Below are positions 47,901 to 57,698 of a stretch of 64,000 bases of DNA, piece after piece. The DNA is from Batillaria attramentaria (taxonomy: Eukaryota; Mollusca; Gastropoda; Batillariidae), in NCBI GenBank assembly GCA_018292915.2, contig JACVVK020000381.1:452001-516000 (forward strand), given 5' to 3'. Numbering within the stretch: the stretch's first letter is position 1; each line of letters begins with the position of its first letter. The notes under the pieces are model-generated. The model was not told the DNA's origin, ran no database searches, and was given only the letters and a program-made list of their open reading frames with translations. The position numbers were made by a program, and so were the translations under genes.

Positions 47901-50900
47901 CCGCCTGACAAAGAAGGCAAATCCCTGGAAGTGGGGAGAAGAGGAACAAGCAGCTTTTGAACAGCTGAAGAATGTGCTTTCCTCTGATCAAGTCCTTGTA
48001 CACTTCGACCCAGAAAAGCCTGTGGGGCTGGCTTGTGACGCATCCAACGTTGGAATTGGAGCAGTACTGTTTCATCGCTATCCGGATGGAAGCGAGCGCC
48101 CAATTGCCAATGTGTCCAAGACTCTTACAGCTGCAGAAAGAAACTACAGCCAAATCCACAAGGAAGCCCTAGCCATCATCTATGGTTTGCGGAAATTCTA
48201 CCAGTATCTGTACGGACGACAGTTCATACTGGTGACTGATCACAAGCCCCTGACGGCGCTGTTCGGACCAAAGAAAGGGACACCACTTCTTGCAGCTAAC
48301 AGACTAGCTCGGTGGGCCCTATGGCTGAACCAGTTCGACTACACGATCGAGTACCGGAAAACTGCAGATCACGGCAATGCAGATGCCCTCAGTCGCTTGC
48401 CTTCTGGAGACGACATCGACTTTGACAGGGAGGAGAGTGGGGAAGACACGGACATGGTGTGCGCCATCCGAGTTCTCAGTCTTCAAGTCAAACCTTTCGA
48501 CGCCAACATCCTTCGTCAAGAGTCAGGCAAAGATCCAGTGATAGCTACAGTGATGCGCTACGTGCGTGAAGGGTGGCCGCTGAAGCACGCTGAGATCAAC
48601 GAAGAAGTCAGAAAGTTCCAGAAGTTGTCAGATTCTCTCAGTACCTGCCACGGATGCCTCATCTATGGTACAAGAGTTGTGATTCCACAAAGCCTGCAGC
48701 CCAAGATCCTTGATCTTCTGCACATCGGACACTTCGGCATGGAACGCATGAAGCAGTTGGCAAGAACTGCAGTATACTGGCCCGGTATCGACGCTGCAAT
48801 AGAGATGACGAGTCGACGATGTGACTCCTGCGGCGAACATCAAAACAAGCCATCCAAACCGCCAGTTCATCCCTGGATGTTACCAGAGAAGCCATGGAGC
48901 CGAGTTCACTTGGACCACGCCATCAACTTCATGGGCACCAACTGGCTGGTGATCACGGATGCTTACTCAAAGTACCCATGCATCCACCCAACGTCATCCA
49001 CGTCCACTAGAGCTACTCTAGACCTGCTGGAAGAAGACTTTGCTCACTTCGGATACCCACACACGTTGGTCTCCGACAATGCAACCACCTTTGTTTCTGA
49101 AGAGTTCCAGAGCTTGTGCAAGGAACGTGGGATCACGCACCTAACAGGAGCGCCCTATCATCCTGCTACCAATGGAGCTGCAGAACGGCTGGTGCAGACT
49201 TTCAAGCAAGCTCTCAGGAAGTCTTCTCTGCCCCCGAAGCGAGCACTTCAAGAGTTTATTATGCAGTACCGGAGAATGCCGACATCCTGCGGATTCTCTC
49301 CGAGTGAACTCTTGATGTCCAGGCAGATTCGGACAAGGATCGACACTTTGCTTCCCTCGCCAGCACACATAGCTCAGGGCAAGCAATCCAAGGAGGCATC
49401 TAAAACTCAGGTGACTCCAGACTCTGGAGGTGTCGCCAAGGTGACCAGGCAGTACAAGGCCGGAGATCCAGTATACGCACTGTACTATGGACCTCACCAT
49501 GCCAAGCAGCCCAGATGGGTACCAGCAGTGGTCAAGAAGTCTACAGGTACTCGCTGCTTCAACGTCAAGGTAGTTCCTCGTGGCCCAGTTTGGAGACGAC
49601 ACTGGGAACAGTTGCGCCCACGTTACGCTTCTGAAGAGGACAGCGAACCTGGTGATTCAGCAGATGCCTCTGAGCTCCCGATCGACCATCCGATGGAGAT
49701 TCTGGAGAATGTGCCACCGACACAGAACCAGAGCAGACCACGACTGCCCAGGACCAAGCCACCTGTTCCAGAGTATGGTCCAGACAACCCCAGGCGATCC
49801 AAAAGAACACCAAAACCCAGAGACAGACTTTGTTGTTGAAGTTTGTTGTGAAACAACAATTTTGGTAGGGAGGTGTTGTAGAGATCGCGAAAAGTCACTG
49901 CATTTCGATGGAAATTTCTAGACCATCCCAGAACATGCGAGTGCAGTAACGTCAGCAGATTACGTAACCTTGGAAAGATTCCGTACTTGCCAGTATGTTA
50001 CAGAATGTTCTAGATCTGACCTGTTAGTATATAAGCAGCACTGCACAGCGTTCTGGGTTCTTCCTCTTTCATGAGTTTGTTCTTGCGCATCTTCTGTTAA
50101 TAAAGTATTGGAGTTCCAGCCTGTTGTATCCCGTGTCTTCTCTGCGAGTGCACCGAGAGAGCGACATAGCAGGAGAAAAATACAACACTGTGTGTGTGTG
50201 AGTGTGTGAGAGAGAGAGAGAGAGGTTGTACGCCGTGTACGACACATCACCAACAGAAAGAGAGGCCGGGACCATTCCACCCATATGAAAGAATGATCCC
50301 AACTCCACCTCAAAAGTAGTCGATATCAGTCAGATGACTGGGCAATTAACGAGAAGAAGAATAGGACTGACAGTATGTGAAAGCTGTTAAAAGATGGTGG
50401 GGGTGAAAGCTGTTAAAAGATGGTGGGGTGGGGCGGGGGGTGGGTAGGAGGGGCCAGAGATAAGAGCCTAATCCGCTTTTGACCGCAGTGACTAGTAAAC
50501 ACAAATTACTCAATTTGATACAGATTCCAGCTGCTAGTCATATATATCACATCCTCATCGGATTATCATTATAGTTGTCATATTCAGTGAAAACTGGTGT
50601 TTTCTTTCAACATGTAGGCACCATGCACAGTGTTCTACATTCCGGACTTCATTACAAGAGAGGAAGAACAGACGCTACAGTCTAAGGTGTATGGTGCACC
50701 TCGAACCAAGTGGACAGTCCTGTCACACAGGCGTCTACAGAACTGGGGTAAAGTTTTAGTCTATTGTTCAGAACATTAATTAGTGGACAACTCCATGGTG
50801 CACCTCGAACCAAGTGGACAGTCCTGTCACACAGGCGGCTACAGAACTGGGGTAAAGTTTTAGTCTATTGTTCAGAACATTAATTAGTGGACAACTCCAT

Positions 50901-52684
50901 GGTGCACCTCGAACCAAGTGGACAGTCCTGTCACACAGGCGTCTACAGAACTGGGGTAAAGTTTTAGTCTGTTGTTCAGAACATTAATTAGTAGACAACT
51001 CCATGGTGCACCTCGAACCAAGTGGACAGTCCTGTCACACAGGCGTCTACAGAACTGGGGTAAAGTTTTAGTCTGTTGTTCAGAACATTAATTAGTGGAT
51101 AACTCCATTCCTGTCAATCAAAAGGGTTGAGCCCCCAGAATTCAGCCATTTGCTTCCCGCGGCATGCGGATCGAGCACAACACATGCTCTGGCAAACTCT
51201 TTGTCGTACACTACAACGAAGGAAGCACGTGTAGTTTGATATATATGACTGTAACATGGAAAGAAAGCAGTAAGTCCATGAGGAAAACAACCTTTACGTC
51301 AATCTCTTTCATCTTGAAACACCTTTTCCCATAAAATGATGTCATGGACGTACTGTGTTTTGCCAATACACGGCAGAGTAAAGGGGCGGAGCTTCGGCCT
51401 CGGGGTTTGCTGAGTGGAGTTGTCTTTTGTACGTGTACAAACGTGCAGCTGTAGGCCTTTGGTATTTATTACTTACTTACTTAGGCCCCTGGCTCCAAGT
51501 GGAGCATAGGCCATCGACAACCCTTCGCCATCGCACTCTGTTCTGGGCTATTCTTGCCACTTCAGTCCAGTTGGTCCCCTGCTTATATAGCTCTGCCTAG
51601 AAGGGGGGTCGGCCTTGTAGCTTCCTTTCGGTTTGGTATTTATGCACCATAGAATAGTTTTGTCAGGTGTAAGTATGTGTGTTGATATATTTATTTTTGC
51701 ATGCGCCTGCTTTCTTCACTAATCTTAATACATGTCATGATGTGTCTGTATGTCTTCCACCTGGTTTGTATTTTCAGGGGGACTACCAGGCCCTAAAGGG
51801 ATGGTTGGTGAAGATTTGCCCAGTGTAAGTTGTACCACTCAACACAGTTTGTATTATAATTTATTCCCAAAAGTAGCCTCATTTTAAATCATCAGGGAAA
51901 ATTAATTTCAAAAGATGCACCAGCGTTAAAATGTTTAACATTTCTTGAAATGCGAATGCCCACCAAGTGAGACCTCTCTCTCTCTCATGATATGTGATCT
52001 GTCGTGGCAAAGTTGCGATAAATGAATGTTACTGAGCATATTATAAGCTGATCTTGCTAATGCTCAACACTGTTCCCTTGTATACGCAGCGAAATAAATC
52101 TGTTGAAACCTTCTTAAAGGGTATGGTTAGGCAGAGAAGGTTTGCCAGTTGAGGTGTAATTTGATATCATCATAATTATGAGGCACATTCTGGTCAGTAA
52201 AAATGATTATGAACCCACATGCAGCTTGTAAATTGTCCACCCATATCCCTTAAGGTAGACTTCTTAAAAATATTTCTTTGTAAGAGAAGGGGACATTTTT
52301 CAGAAAAGGACTGATGCAACTGACACTTCGCCACATGTGATTGACGGGTGTGAATGACCAATCAGTCACTGTGTGGATGCATCATGCATCTCCTCATTTT
52401 TCCACCTACTCAGATTCAGATTCTTTGCTGATAAGTTTGTATTTTGGCGAGGCTTATGGAGGGCTTTCGAAGATTGATCTGGATTTATTCTTCTCATGTA
52501 GTGTTGTTTGTTGTACATGCTTGTGTTCCAGTGGCTGGCGACTTACGCAAAGAAGATCTCAGATCTCGGGGCTTTTGAAGGCAAAGTTCCAAATCATGTG
52601 TTGGTGAACGAGTATGAACCCGGCCAAGGTATCATGGTTAGTATTTCCTGTAACCTTTCCCTTATTTTCTAGTGTGCGTGCATG

Positions 52685-52716
<32 letters not shown>

Positions 52717-52720
52717 GTCA

Positions 52721-52790
<70 letters not shown>

Positions 52791-53846
52791 GGTATACATG
52801 ACACATGTTATAAGTGTAGTGTGTAAATGTGGCTCTTGTAATGGGTGGGTTTTGGGAGTTCAACGTCTTTTTCCACCATACACGGCTCTTGTATGTGTGT
52901 TTTTGGTGAACTGACATGGCCGTACCTTGCCAGAACTGGCTACTCAGATCAGTTTCTAATGTTGCTGGCTCCATTGTGTCGTGCACATGCTACCCAGCAG
53001 CTTTTAAACCTGTGCTGTGACCGTTGACTACTCTTATGACCCTTACCGATTGAACAGGTCACTGCATTGTCCATACTAACTTTTGCCATTGGGGATCAGG
53101 CATCCTGGAGTCCTCTCTGGGATGGATTAAGGGTGTAATGGAAAAAGCCTTTTTTTTTTTTTTTGGACACCCATCAAAGGAGCAACATTTGCGCACCAGA
53201 CTTTTAACCTGAACACTCAAATAACTCATAATGATTTTGTCATTGCATATTAAGTTTCTGCAATGTCTTCCGTCCCTAGCCTCACGAAGATGGTCCAGCC
53301 TTCTACCCAACAGTGTCCACCATCAGCCTCGGTTCTCACACACTGCTGGACTTTTACTACCACCTGAACACTACCCAATGTGAGGAGAGCCAACCGCTCG
53401 GTGCAGCCTCTGAATGCATTGCATCAGACACCGCTGTTAACGACCTTAAACTTTCTAGTCAAAGCATCAACAACTCCCATCAGAAGACAGAGCTGGCAAG
53501 TGATCCACCAGATGGCGCTTCACTTGCAAGGAGTTGTGGTGGCAAAACTGGAACGGAGATACCTTCACAAGAAAACGACAGTTCCTCGTCATTTGAAAGT
53601 CGCCATTTCCTGTCGCTGCTTCTTCAGCCTCGCAGTCTTGTGCTTCTTCAAGATGACATGTACAAAGTTCACCTGCATGGCATCAAGGAGGTGAAACAGG
53701 ACGTCATCACGGACAGAGTGGCCAACCTTGACCTCAACCTAGGTGTGTCCATCGGTGATGTCATGGACAGGAGCACGCGAGTGTCGCTTACCATCCGTTA
53801 TGTACCGAAAGTTTTGAAGTCAAAGCTGATTTTTGGTAAACGGTGA
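44917..53846 (+). CDS. ALKBH6: ALKBH6-like 2-oxoglutarate/Fe(II) dioxygenase (5 exons)
   Basis: This belongs to the AlkB-homologue family of 2-oxoglutarate- and Fe(II)-dependent dioxygenases. The ALKBH6 substrate is not settled. Exons: 44917-44955, 50618-50747, 51778-51824, 52532-52636, 53280-53846, in frame, 295 residues. The first exon gives MMAVELEKFRVTN, matching the LExFRV start of the human protein; a second ATG follows at 44920. Signatures: FYIPDFITREEE (about 20-31), RRLQNWGGLPGPKGMV, NHVLVNEYEPGQGIM, then PHEDG with iron ligands His109 and Asp111. The likely distal ligand is His240 in LHGI, and 2OG-binding arginines are Arg274/Arg280 in TRVSLTIR. Between LDFYYHLN and LLLQPRSLVLL there is an extra stretch of about 80 polar residues, much longer than in human. 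Intron 1 contains a complete LTR retrotransposon, and the exon 2 end is tandemly duplicated into intron 2. Confidence 0.93.
45118..45431 (+). repeat. 5' LTR
   Basis: 314 bp, TG...CA-type ends. It contains a TATATAA box at 45272-45278 and an AATAAA at 45343-45348, giving an ordinary U3-R-U5 order. Confidence 0.95.
45272..45278 (+). promoter_or_regulatory. TATA box of the LTR promoter
   Basis: TATATAA lies 65-71 bp before the LTR poly(A) signal; the same site is in the 3' LTR at 50028-50034. It could also drive transcription into ALKBH6, because the element is in sense orientation; that is inference. Confidence 0.6.
45568..49839 (+). CDS. Gag-Pol polyprotein of the LTR retrotransposon
   Basis: 1423 residues in one frame without a gag/pol frameshift. 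In order: a coiled-coil-like Glu/Gln-rich N terminus (about 5-35), a capsid-like region, and two CCHC zinc knuckles at about 275-310 (CYRCGKAHKATDC and CNFCQKIGHLEAVC). A retropepsin-type protease follows at about 345-450, with the active-site motif LDTATTGN rather than the usual DTG/DSG. Reverse transcriptase (about 540-760) has catalytic motif FQDDIL and a FGIKSAPGYFQ block. RNase H (about 830-950) and an integrase HHCC finger (about 1050-1095) follow. The integrase core has Asp in HLDHA, Asp in SDNATTF and Glu in GAAERL. A C-terminal RRHWEQLRP block is typical of Ty3/Gypsy integrases. The order RT-RH-INT places it in Metaviridae (Ty3/Gypsy), near the K02A2.6-type group. The start ATG is the first after the leader, 136 bp past the 5' LTR. 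Confidence 0.93.
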   Translation: MAETAELINLLREQLEQQKEQMEQQREQMGALMKMIQVQTPTGDSSASTRPHTSTVSTAAIPPFAAFDSTSELWPDYWSRFCTFLVANAVPDDRKAQVFLTNQTPAVYKQLANLAAQQNPRMNINDLTMDQIVKFMKEQFDPKLFIVRERFKFWSNMERKPGETLQELAARIRQDAATCDFPSIQDPQDEALRQRFICSVNNEAVLKALFKVKDTELDFAKAVKIAIETEDAAKVAKETVYGSKPRPVNKVKANNKGGQPKNHQQSNSTTSNSAKCYRCGKAHKATDCFYKDSKCNFCQKIGHLEAVCRKKLHQQQQGGRQSAKSSVKSITKAELVKAILGEVPQDTPRLDVPVTIQDQQFTMELDTATTGNFVSVPVWKQLGKPKLDDVTHRYESASKHDLPVLGTFMGQTTDPVTGKQSSIPYIVTKIHDLNLLGRNAIQALGISVDNALGLKSIESQVKSEGAKESHPKTSSTTYASLQKDCHTLCDKFPDLFKEELGCLKDFELEIKFKSDAKPVFHKARPVPFALRDDLTKGYEEGIAKGVWKPVQFNDYGTPVVPIRKTNSTGALKPKLRICGDYSVGINDQLADHRHPMPLPEELMQKLGGGFGYTKIDLADAYNQIKLAPESQRRLALSTHRGVLLQQRLPFGIKSAPGYFQEIMENLTSDLPGVAVFQDDILTSGKDAKDHLSNLERLLTRLNDNGLRCRREKCLFAQPSVEYLGHTLSAEGISKGSKVEAVLKMPPPTDVSSLKSFLGSVQFYGKFIPNLATMAEPLYRLTKKANPWKWGEEEQAAFEQLKNVLSSDQVLVHFDPEKPVGLACDASNVGIGAVLFHRYPDGSERPIANVSKTLTAAERNYSQIHKEALAIIYGLRKFYQYLYGRQFILVTDHKPLTALFGPKKGTPLLAANRLARWALWLNQFDYTIEYRKTADHGNADALSRLPSGDDIDFDREESGEDTDMVCAIRVLSLQVKPFDANILRQESGKDPVIATVMRYVREGWPLKHAEINEEVRKFQKLSDSLSTCHGCLIYGTRVVIPQSLQPKILDLLHIGHFGMERMKQLARTAVYWPGIDAAIEMTSRRCDSCGEHQNKPSKPPVHPWMLPEKPWSRVHLDHAINFMGTNWLVITDAYSKYPCIHPTSSTSTRATLDLLEEDFAHFGYPHTLVSDNATTFVSEEFQSLCKERGITHLTGAPYHPATNGAAERLVQTFKQALRKSSLPPKRALQEFIMQYRRMPTSCGFSPSELLMSRQIRTRIDTLLPSPAHIAQGKQSKEASKTQVTPDSGGVAKVTRQYKAGDPVYALYYGPHHAKQPRWVPAVVKKSTGTRCFNVKVVPRGPVWRRHWEQLRPRYASEEDSEPGDSADASELPIDHPMEILENVPPTQNQSRPRLPRTKPPVPEYGPDNPRRSKRTPKPRDRLCC
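49874..50187 (+). repeat. 3' LTR
   Basis: 314 bp, read by eye as identical to the 5' LTR. It provides the polyadenylation signal of the element and a second potential promoter 430 bp upstream of ALKBH6 exon 2. Confidence 0.95.
50691..51106 (+). repeat. 104-bp tandem array spanning an ALKBH6 exon end and donor, 4 copies
   Basis: Each unit holds the last 57 nt of ALKBH6 exon 2 (from ATGGTGCACCTCGAACCAAG to AACTGGG), its GTAAAG donor and the next 47 nt of intron. Copies begin at 50691, 50795, 50899 and 51003, with only a few substitutions. Only the first copy is contiguous with the exon body. The intron part contains in-frame stops, so use of a downstream donor would truncate the protein. Confidence 0.95.
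51470..51631 (-). mobile_element. 5'-truncated LINE end with 12-bp target duplication
   Basis: This is the reverse-orientation relative of 17284-17438: the minus strand again gives the CAGGGGACCAACTGGACTG block and a (TAAG)n tail. TTTGGTATTTAT occurs at 51458-51469 and 51632-51643 as target duplication. It lies in ALKBH6 intron 2. Confidence 0.75.
52686..52790. repeat. (AC)n microsatellite
   Basis: About 50 AC units with one GTCAG interruption, about 50 bp after ALKBH6 exon 4. Confidence 0.95.
52838..52883 (-). mobile_element. SINE family D fragment
   Basis: A 46-bp match to the 3' end of the copies at 18030 and 30005 (minus strand TGGTGGAAAAAGACGTTGAA). Too short to place on its own. Confidence 0.4.
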
Positions 53847-54818
53847 CTTGCAACACTGGTTTGCAAGTGATGCATGCCATCAATTACGTACCCAAAGTCT
53901 GGAAGGCAAAGCTTATTTTAAATGTATGTTTGAGACTTATGTAGTAATTCATGCACACTGCAGTAACTTTTGGTCACCCTCCGTGGTGTGCTTTAAAGTC
54001 TTAAACATAAAACAGAATGCAGAAAACTTTTCATCAATTGCACTTAATCCGTGCATCAGAATCTGAGCAGACAACGTCATTTGGTTGGTTGCAGACTCAA
54101 GACCAGGTCGATGTCGTTGATTGGTTGCTATTTTTAGAAGATTTCTCAAGTCCCGGTCAGGAATGGACCATAGGCTCAAAGGAAGTCGTATTTCTCTGAA
54201 CGTAGAAGAAGTCACAAAGTCCCCCAAACAGTCACGATGGCCAAATCAAACATCCTTTTATCAGGCAGACAGACTTTGAACGCGGTAGTTTTTGTTGTTG
54301 TTGTTTTTTATTCTTGTTTTTCAAGGTACATGAACATATACATGTGTTCCATACATACACACTACATTTTACATAACACCACATGAACATATATGTATTG
54401 TAACAGATTCGTACTGAGTACATGTATAACAAACATACCTGCTGTACATGTTACACATACACCTAGCGTACATGCACACAAATAACGCGGTAGTTTTTCA
54501 TCTCGGTGGCATTTGAAACATAGAGGTTTTAATGCCACAATTATTTTGTGAATGGTGATGTTTGTTACAGTTCGTCCACTCTGACTTTTGTTCTGGGTGC
54601 AAATTTACAGCTTCAAAATGTTTGGTGAATGAATGGTGTACAGATGAATGGTGTAATAAACAGCGTGTTTTTTGTTTGTTTTTAGCTGCACTGTTGCATG
54701 TTTATGTTTTTCTCATTTTCTTGTTGTTATTATGTCTGTTACATGATCGGTGTGAGGTTATTGTTTAATGACAATTTGATGTAAAATGATGATTGGATCT
54801 GTTACCGCTGTGATCCTG

Positions 54819-54824
54819 AATAAA
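54819..54824 (+). terminator. Candidate poly(A) signal of ALKBH6
   Basis: An AATAAA about 970 bp after the stop is followed within 15-40 bp by GT/T-rich sequence (GTTTTGTTTGC), a good downstream element. An earlier AATAAA is at about 54655. Confidence 0.5.
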
Positions 54825-55715
54825 TTTTGTGATCAGTTTTGTTTGCTTTCGTCTTTATTGTTTGTTTTCTGATCTTCCATGTTTGCTGAAACCCTGTTCT
54901 GGAAGAAAATCAACAACTCAAAAAGTAGATAAATAAATAGATAGATCCATGTATTAATAATGATAGATGTATTAATAATGATAATAAAATATAAAATTAG
55001 AACACCAATAATCAACAAATAAAATAAAAATAAAAAGGACGGGTCAAATGGTTTTCTTTAGTTGTACATTTTTCATTGTCACTGTCATTACAAAAGTTTT
55101 TTTAAGAAAGTATATGTGTCTCAGTCCCGGGGGGGGGGGGGGGGTTGAGGAGGAGGAGGGAGAGCGAAGTGGGTATGTGTATAGTCCCAAAAAGCTGACC
55201 ACTTTTGTTGTTTTGTTTGGTTATTTTTGTCTGGACAGAACACTTGACTCAAGCGAAAGACGTATCGATTGTTCAGCTTTTCCTTTCAGGCAGTTACATA
55301 CACTGTCGGCCACTCCCCTACATTCTCAGACAAGCCTTTTATTCGAAGCAGTTGTGCGCTTTTATTACAAGCCAAGTGTCAGTTCAGAGACTTAACTTCT
55401 AAATGCAATTCTGGCGTCTCACTGCACATGCGTAACAGACCTTCATTGTTCCTGACCCCCGTACAGGGTGCAAATGTAAGGATGTGTGTTTGAATGCCGC
55501 CTTTATGAACGTCAGATATCTTTTGGGGGACAATGCATGCGGATTTAATGTCAAGAAATGGGAGAACGATAGTAACGCGAGCTGGATTTTTTTGGGGTCT
55601 GTGCACAGGTTTTGAGAAGCCTGTTTTCTCCTCTGTAGTCTGTACTATGCTATGCGATTTGAGTGTGTTCAGGATTGTTGTTGTTGTTGTTGTTGTTGCT
55701 GCTGCTGTTGCTTGT

Positions 55716-55770
<55 letters not shown>

Positions 55771-55900
55771 TGTGTCTGTGTGTGTCTGTGTGTGTGTGTG
55801 TCTGTGTGTGTGTGTCTGTGTGTGTGTGTCAGTGTGTGTGTGTGTGTCTGTGTGTGTCTGTCTGTGTGTGTGTCTGTGCGTGTGTGTGCGTGTGTGTGTG

Positions 55901-55992
<92 letters not shown>
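55716..55992. repeat. Long (GT)n microsatellite with CT/GC interruptions
   Basis: About 275 bp of GT units interrupted by TCTG and GCG variants, preceded by (GTT)n at 55677-55700 and followed by (GC)n at 55984-55996. A further short GT tract is at 56036-56072. All Cys/Val ORFs here are artefacts. Confidence 0.95.
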
Positions 55993-57035
55993 CGCGCACA
56001 TGTGTGTTATGAAGACAGTTTGGTCGTGCGTGCGTGTGTGTGTGTGTGTGCGTGCGTGTGTGTGTGTGTGTGAAACAGGCCAAGGCCGGAAGGCGAGTAG
56101 TCAATTCGTTCTGGTATCAAGAACAACAACAGCGTACAGCATCCTGACAATCACAACAACAAAACTGCACCGGCCATGTGGCAGTGCTCTGTACAAGGAC
56201 GGAACATACACGCCAGTCGTTAGTCACAAAATCTGTTGTCGCCGGTAATATTAATATACGAAAGGTGTACGACCTCACAAGAAACAAAATCATTAAGAAC
56301 AGGCGCATGTGTGTGTGTGAGAGAGAGAGAGTTTTTTGTTTTGTTTTTTAATTTTACGTAGTTCTCAGATGTTGATCTGAAAACTTCTGACCGCAGTGCT
56401 CTAACCCCAAGAAGACTGGCAACAGATTTTGCTGTGGGAGTTGAACACTAAACCCCTCAACTATTTCCATCTCACGTACAGCCTGCGTGTACTCCATTGT
56501 AGTGACTCTTAATTGAATATCGACTGCTTGGGACCCGCCTGCCCTCCTTGAGGACACGTGACCCCCAAAACACAATATTACTGGCTGCATATGAACATTG
56601 AGAAAATCATTAACAAAAGCGAGGCATAAACACCTCGGGAAAGCGGGGTCGTCAGCGGGCAACAATGACTTTCGAGAAGTAACTGACTGAGCGAGATAGC
56701 AGAAACCAAACTGTGCGCGTTGATGATCAGAAGTTGGACTTGACCAAAGGTTTGCGATGTTTTGTTCAGTATTTGAGAAACTTCTATTCAAGGCGGCCAA
56801 TCCCGGCAACTCTAGTTTCTTTTTCTTGAGTATTTTTAATCAGATAGGTTTACCCGAACTAGTTCAAAGCATGCCATACGGCACAGGTAGAACAAATGCA
56901 AAGAAGAGGTTGTCAGTACTGACGGTGTCTTTAAAAACTTTAGGGACGGCGTCCATGACTTGTAAACCACGTTATTTGCCTTATTTCCTTACAGAGCTGA
57001 CGAAATCTGTGCGACCTGACTTAACAACGGCGATC

Positions 57036-57350
57036 AAAGGCTGCGTGAAGGTTATCTTCGATCTCTGTTCCTCAATTTTGTGTTGAAAGTTTTCTTGGCT
57101 GCAGGTGTGAATGACTTTATGAAAAAGCAGGGACACTAACTGTCTGGGCACTGTTTTCGTTTATTATCGTTGATCATTGCTGAAAATTCTCAGTTTCGTG
57201 TTGAAGTTTATTTCTGACCTCGATGACTTCATAAAGCATCAGAAACACTTACGTCTCGGATTTCTTGGTTAAGGCTGTCTTTGATCGTCGCTGCAATTCC
57301 TCAGTTTTGTGTTGAAGTCCTGACGTCGATGACTTCATAAAACAGAAGGA
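57036..57350. repeat. Imperfect about 100-bp repeat upstream of CNRIP1, 3 copies
   Basis: The phrases CTCAGTTTTGTGTTGAAGT and TGACTTCATAAA recur three times with variants (57070-57125, 57190-57240, 57300-57345). It lies just before the CNRIP1 start codon, so it may be 5'UTR or promoter. Confidence 0.65.
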
Positions 57351-57416
57351 AACTGAACTGAACCTTATCTCTCGGACATTCTTGTGGTAAAGACTGTGGT
57401 TCGTTTTCACCTTGCA

Positions 57417-57666
57417 ATGGCATCTCATTTCGACACCTCGCTGGAACTGAGGTCAAAGCGTGGAAGCAAGCCAGTCTTCTATAAGCATGACGGGACCAGA
57501 TTTTCCAACAGCGTTACCATCAAGCTGTGCGTGGGACAAACCTACACCATGTATGTCTACTTCAGGCCTTCTCTCGTGTTGGAGTAAGTATGTACTTGTT
57601 AGAGTGTCTCGAAATCATCGTCGCAGTCATCGCTTTATTATCATCAATGATCGCTACTGATATCGA

Positions 57667-57698
<32 letters not shown>

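Larger units (their letters stand above)
45118..50187 (+). mobile_element. Complete Ty3/Gypsy-type LTR retrotransposon
   Basis: Two 314-bp LTRs (45118-45431 and 49874-50187) start TGTTGTAGAG and end TACAACA. I find no difference between them by eye. A 5-bp target duplication CTGTG is at 45113-45117 and 50188-50192. One uninterrupted Gag-Pol reading frame runs between the LTRs. A purine-rich GGTAGGGAGG just before the 3' LTR is the likely polypurine tract. A possible primer-binding site with TGGCGTCGCCGACAGG lies a few bases after the 5' LTR. It sits in ALKBH6 intron 1 in the same orientation as ALKBH6. Intact coding and identical LTRs indicate a very recent insertion. Confidence 0.95.
53847..57416. 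other. ALKBH6 3'UTR and intergenic DNA
   Basis: No protein-coding exon is recognised. The first kilobase is the likely ALKBH6 3'UTR ending at the poly(A) signal 54819-54824. Then come AT-rich DNA, a G-run at 55128-55144, a long (GT)n tract (55716-55992), unremarkable sequence, and an imperfect repeat at 57036-57350 upstream of the CNRIP1 start. Confidence 0.6.

Noticed and set aside
45568..49839. An endogenous retrovirus with envelope
   Set aside because: No envelope-like ORF follows integrase; only about 30 bp separate the Pol stop from the 3' LTR. It is an LTR retrotransposon.
53313..53846. A short independent ORF starting at GTG
   Set aside because: It is the last exon of ALKBH6; the exon starts at 53280 with the iron-binding PHEDG codons.
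55652..56248. Cys/Val, Thr/His or Arg-rich ORFs over GT/AC tracts (also at 60042, 60633, 61364, 22446)
   Set aside because: Translations of dinucleotide repeats; not proteins.
57384..57416. Upstream GTG extension of CNRIP1
   Set aside because: The ATG at 57417 gives the family length and start; the extension has no similarity.
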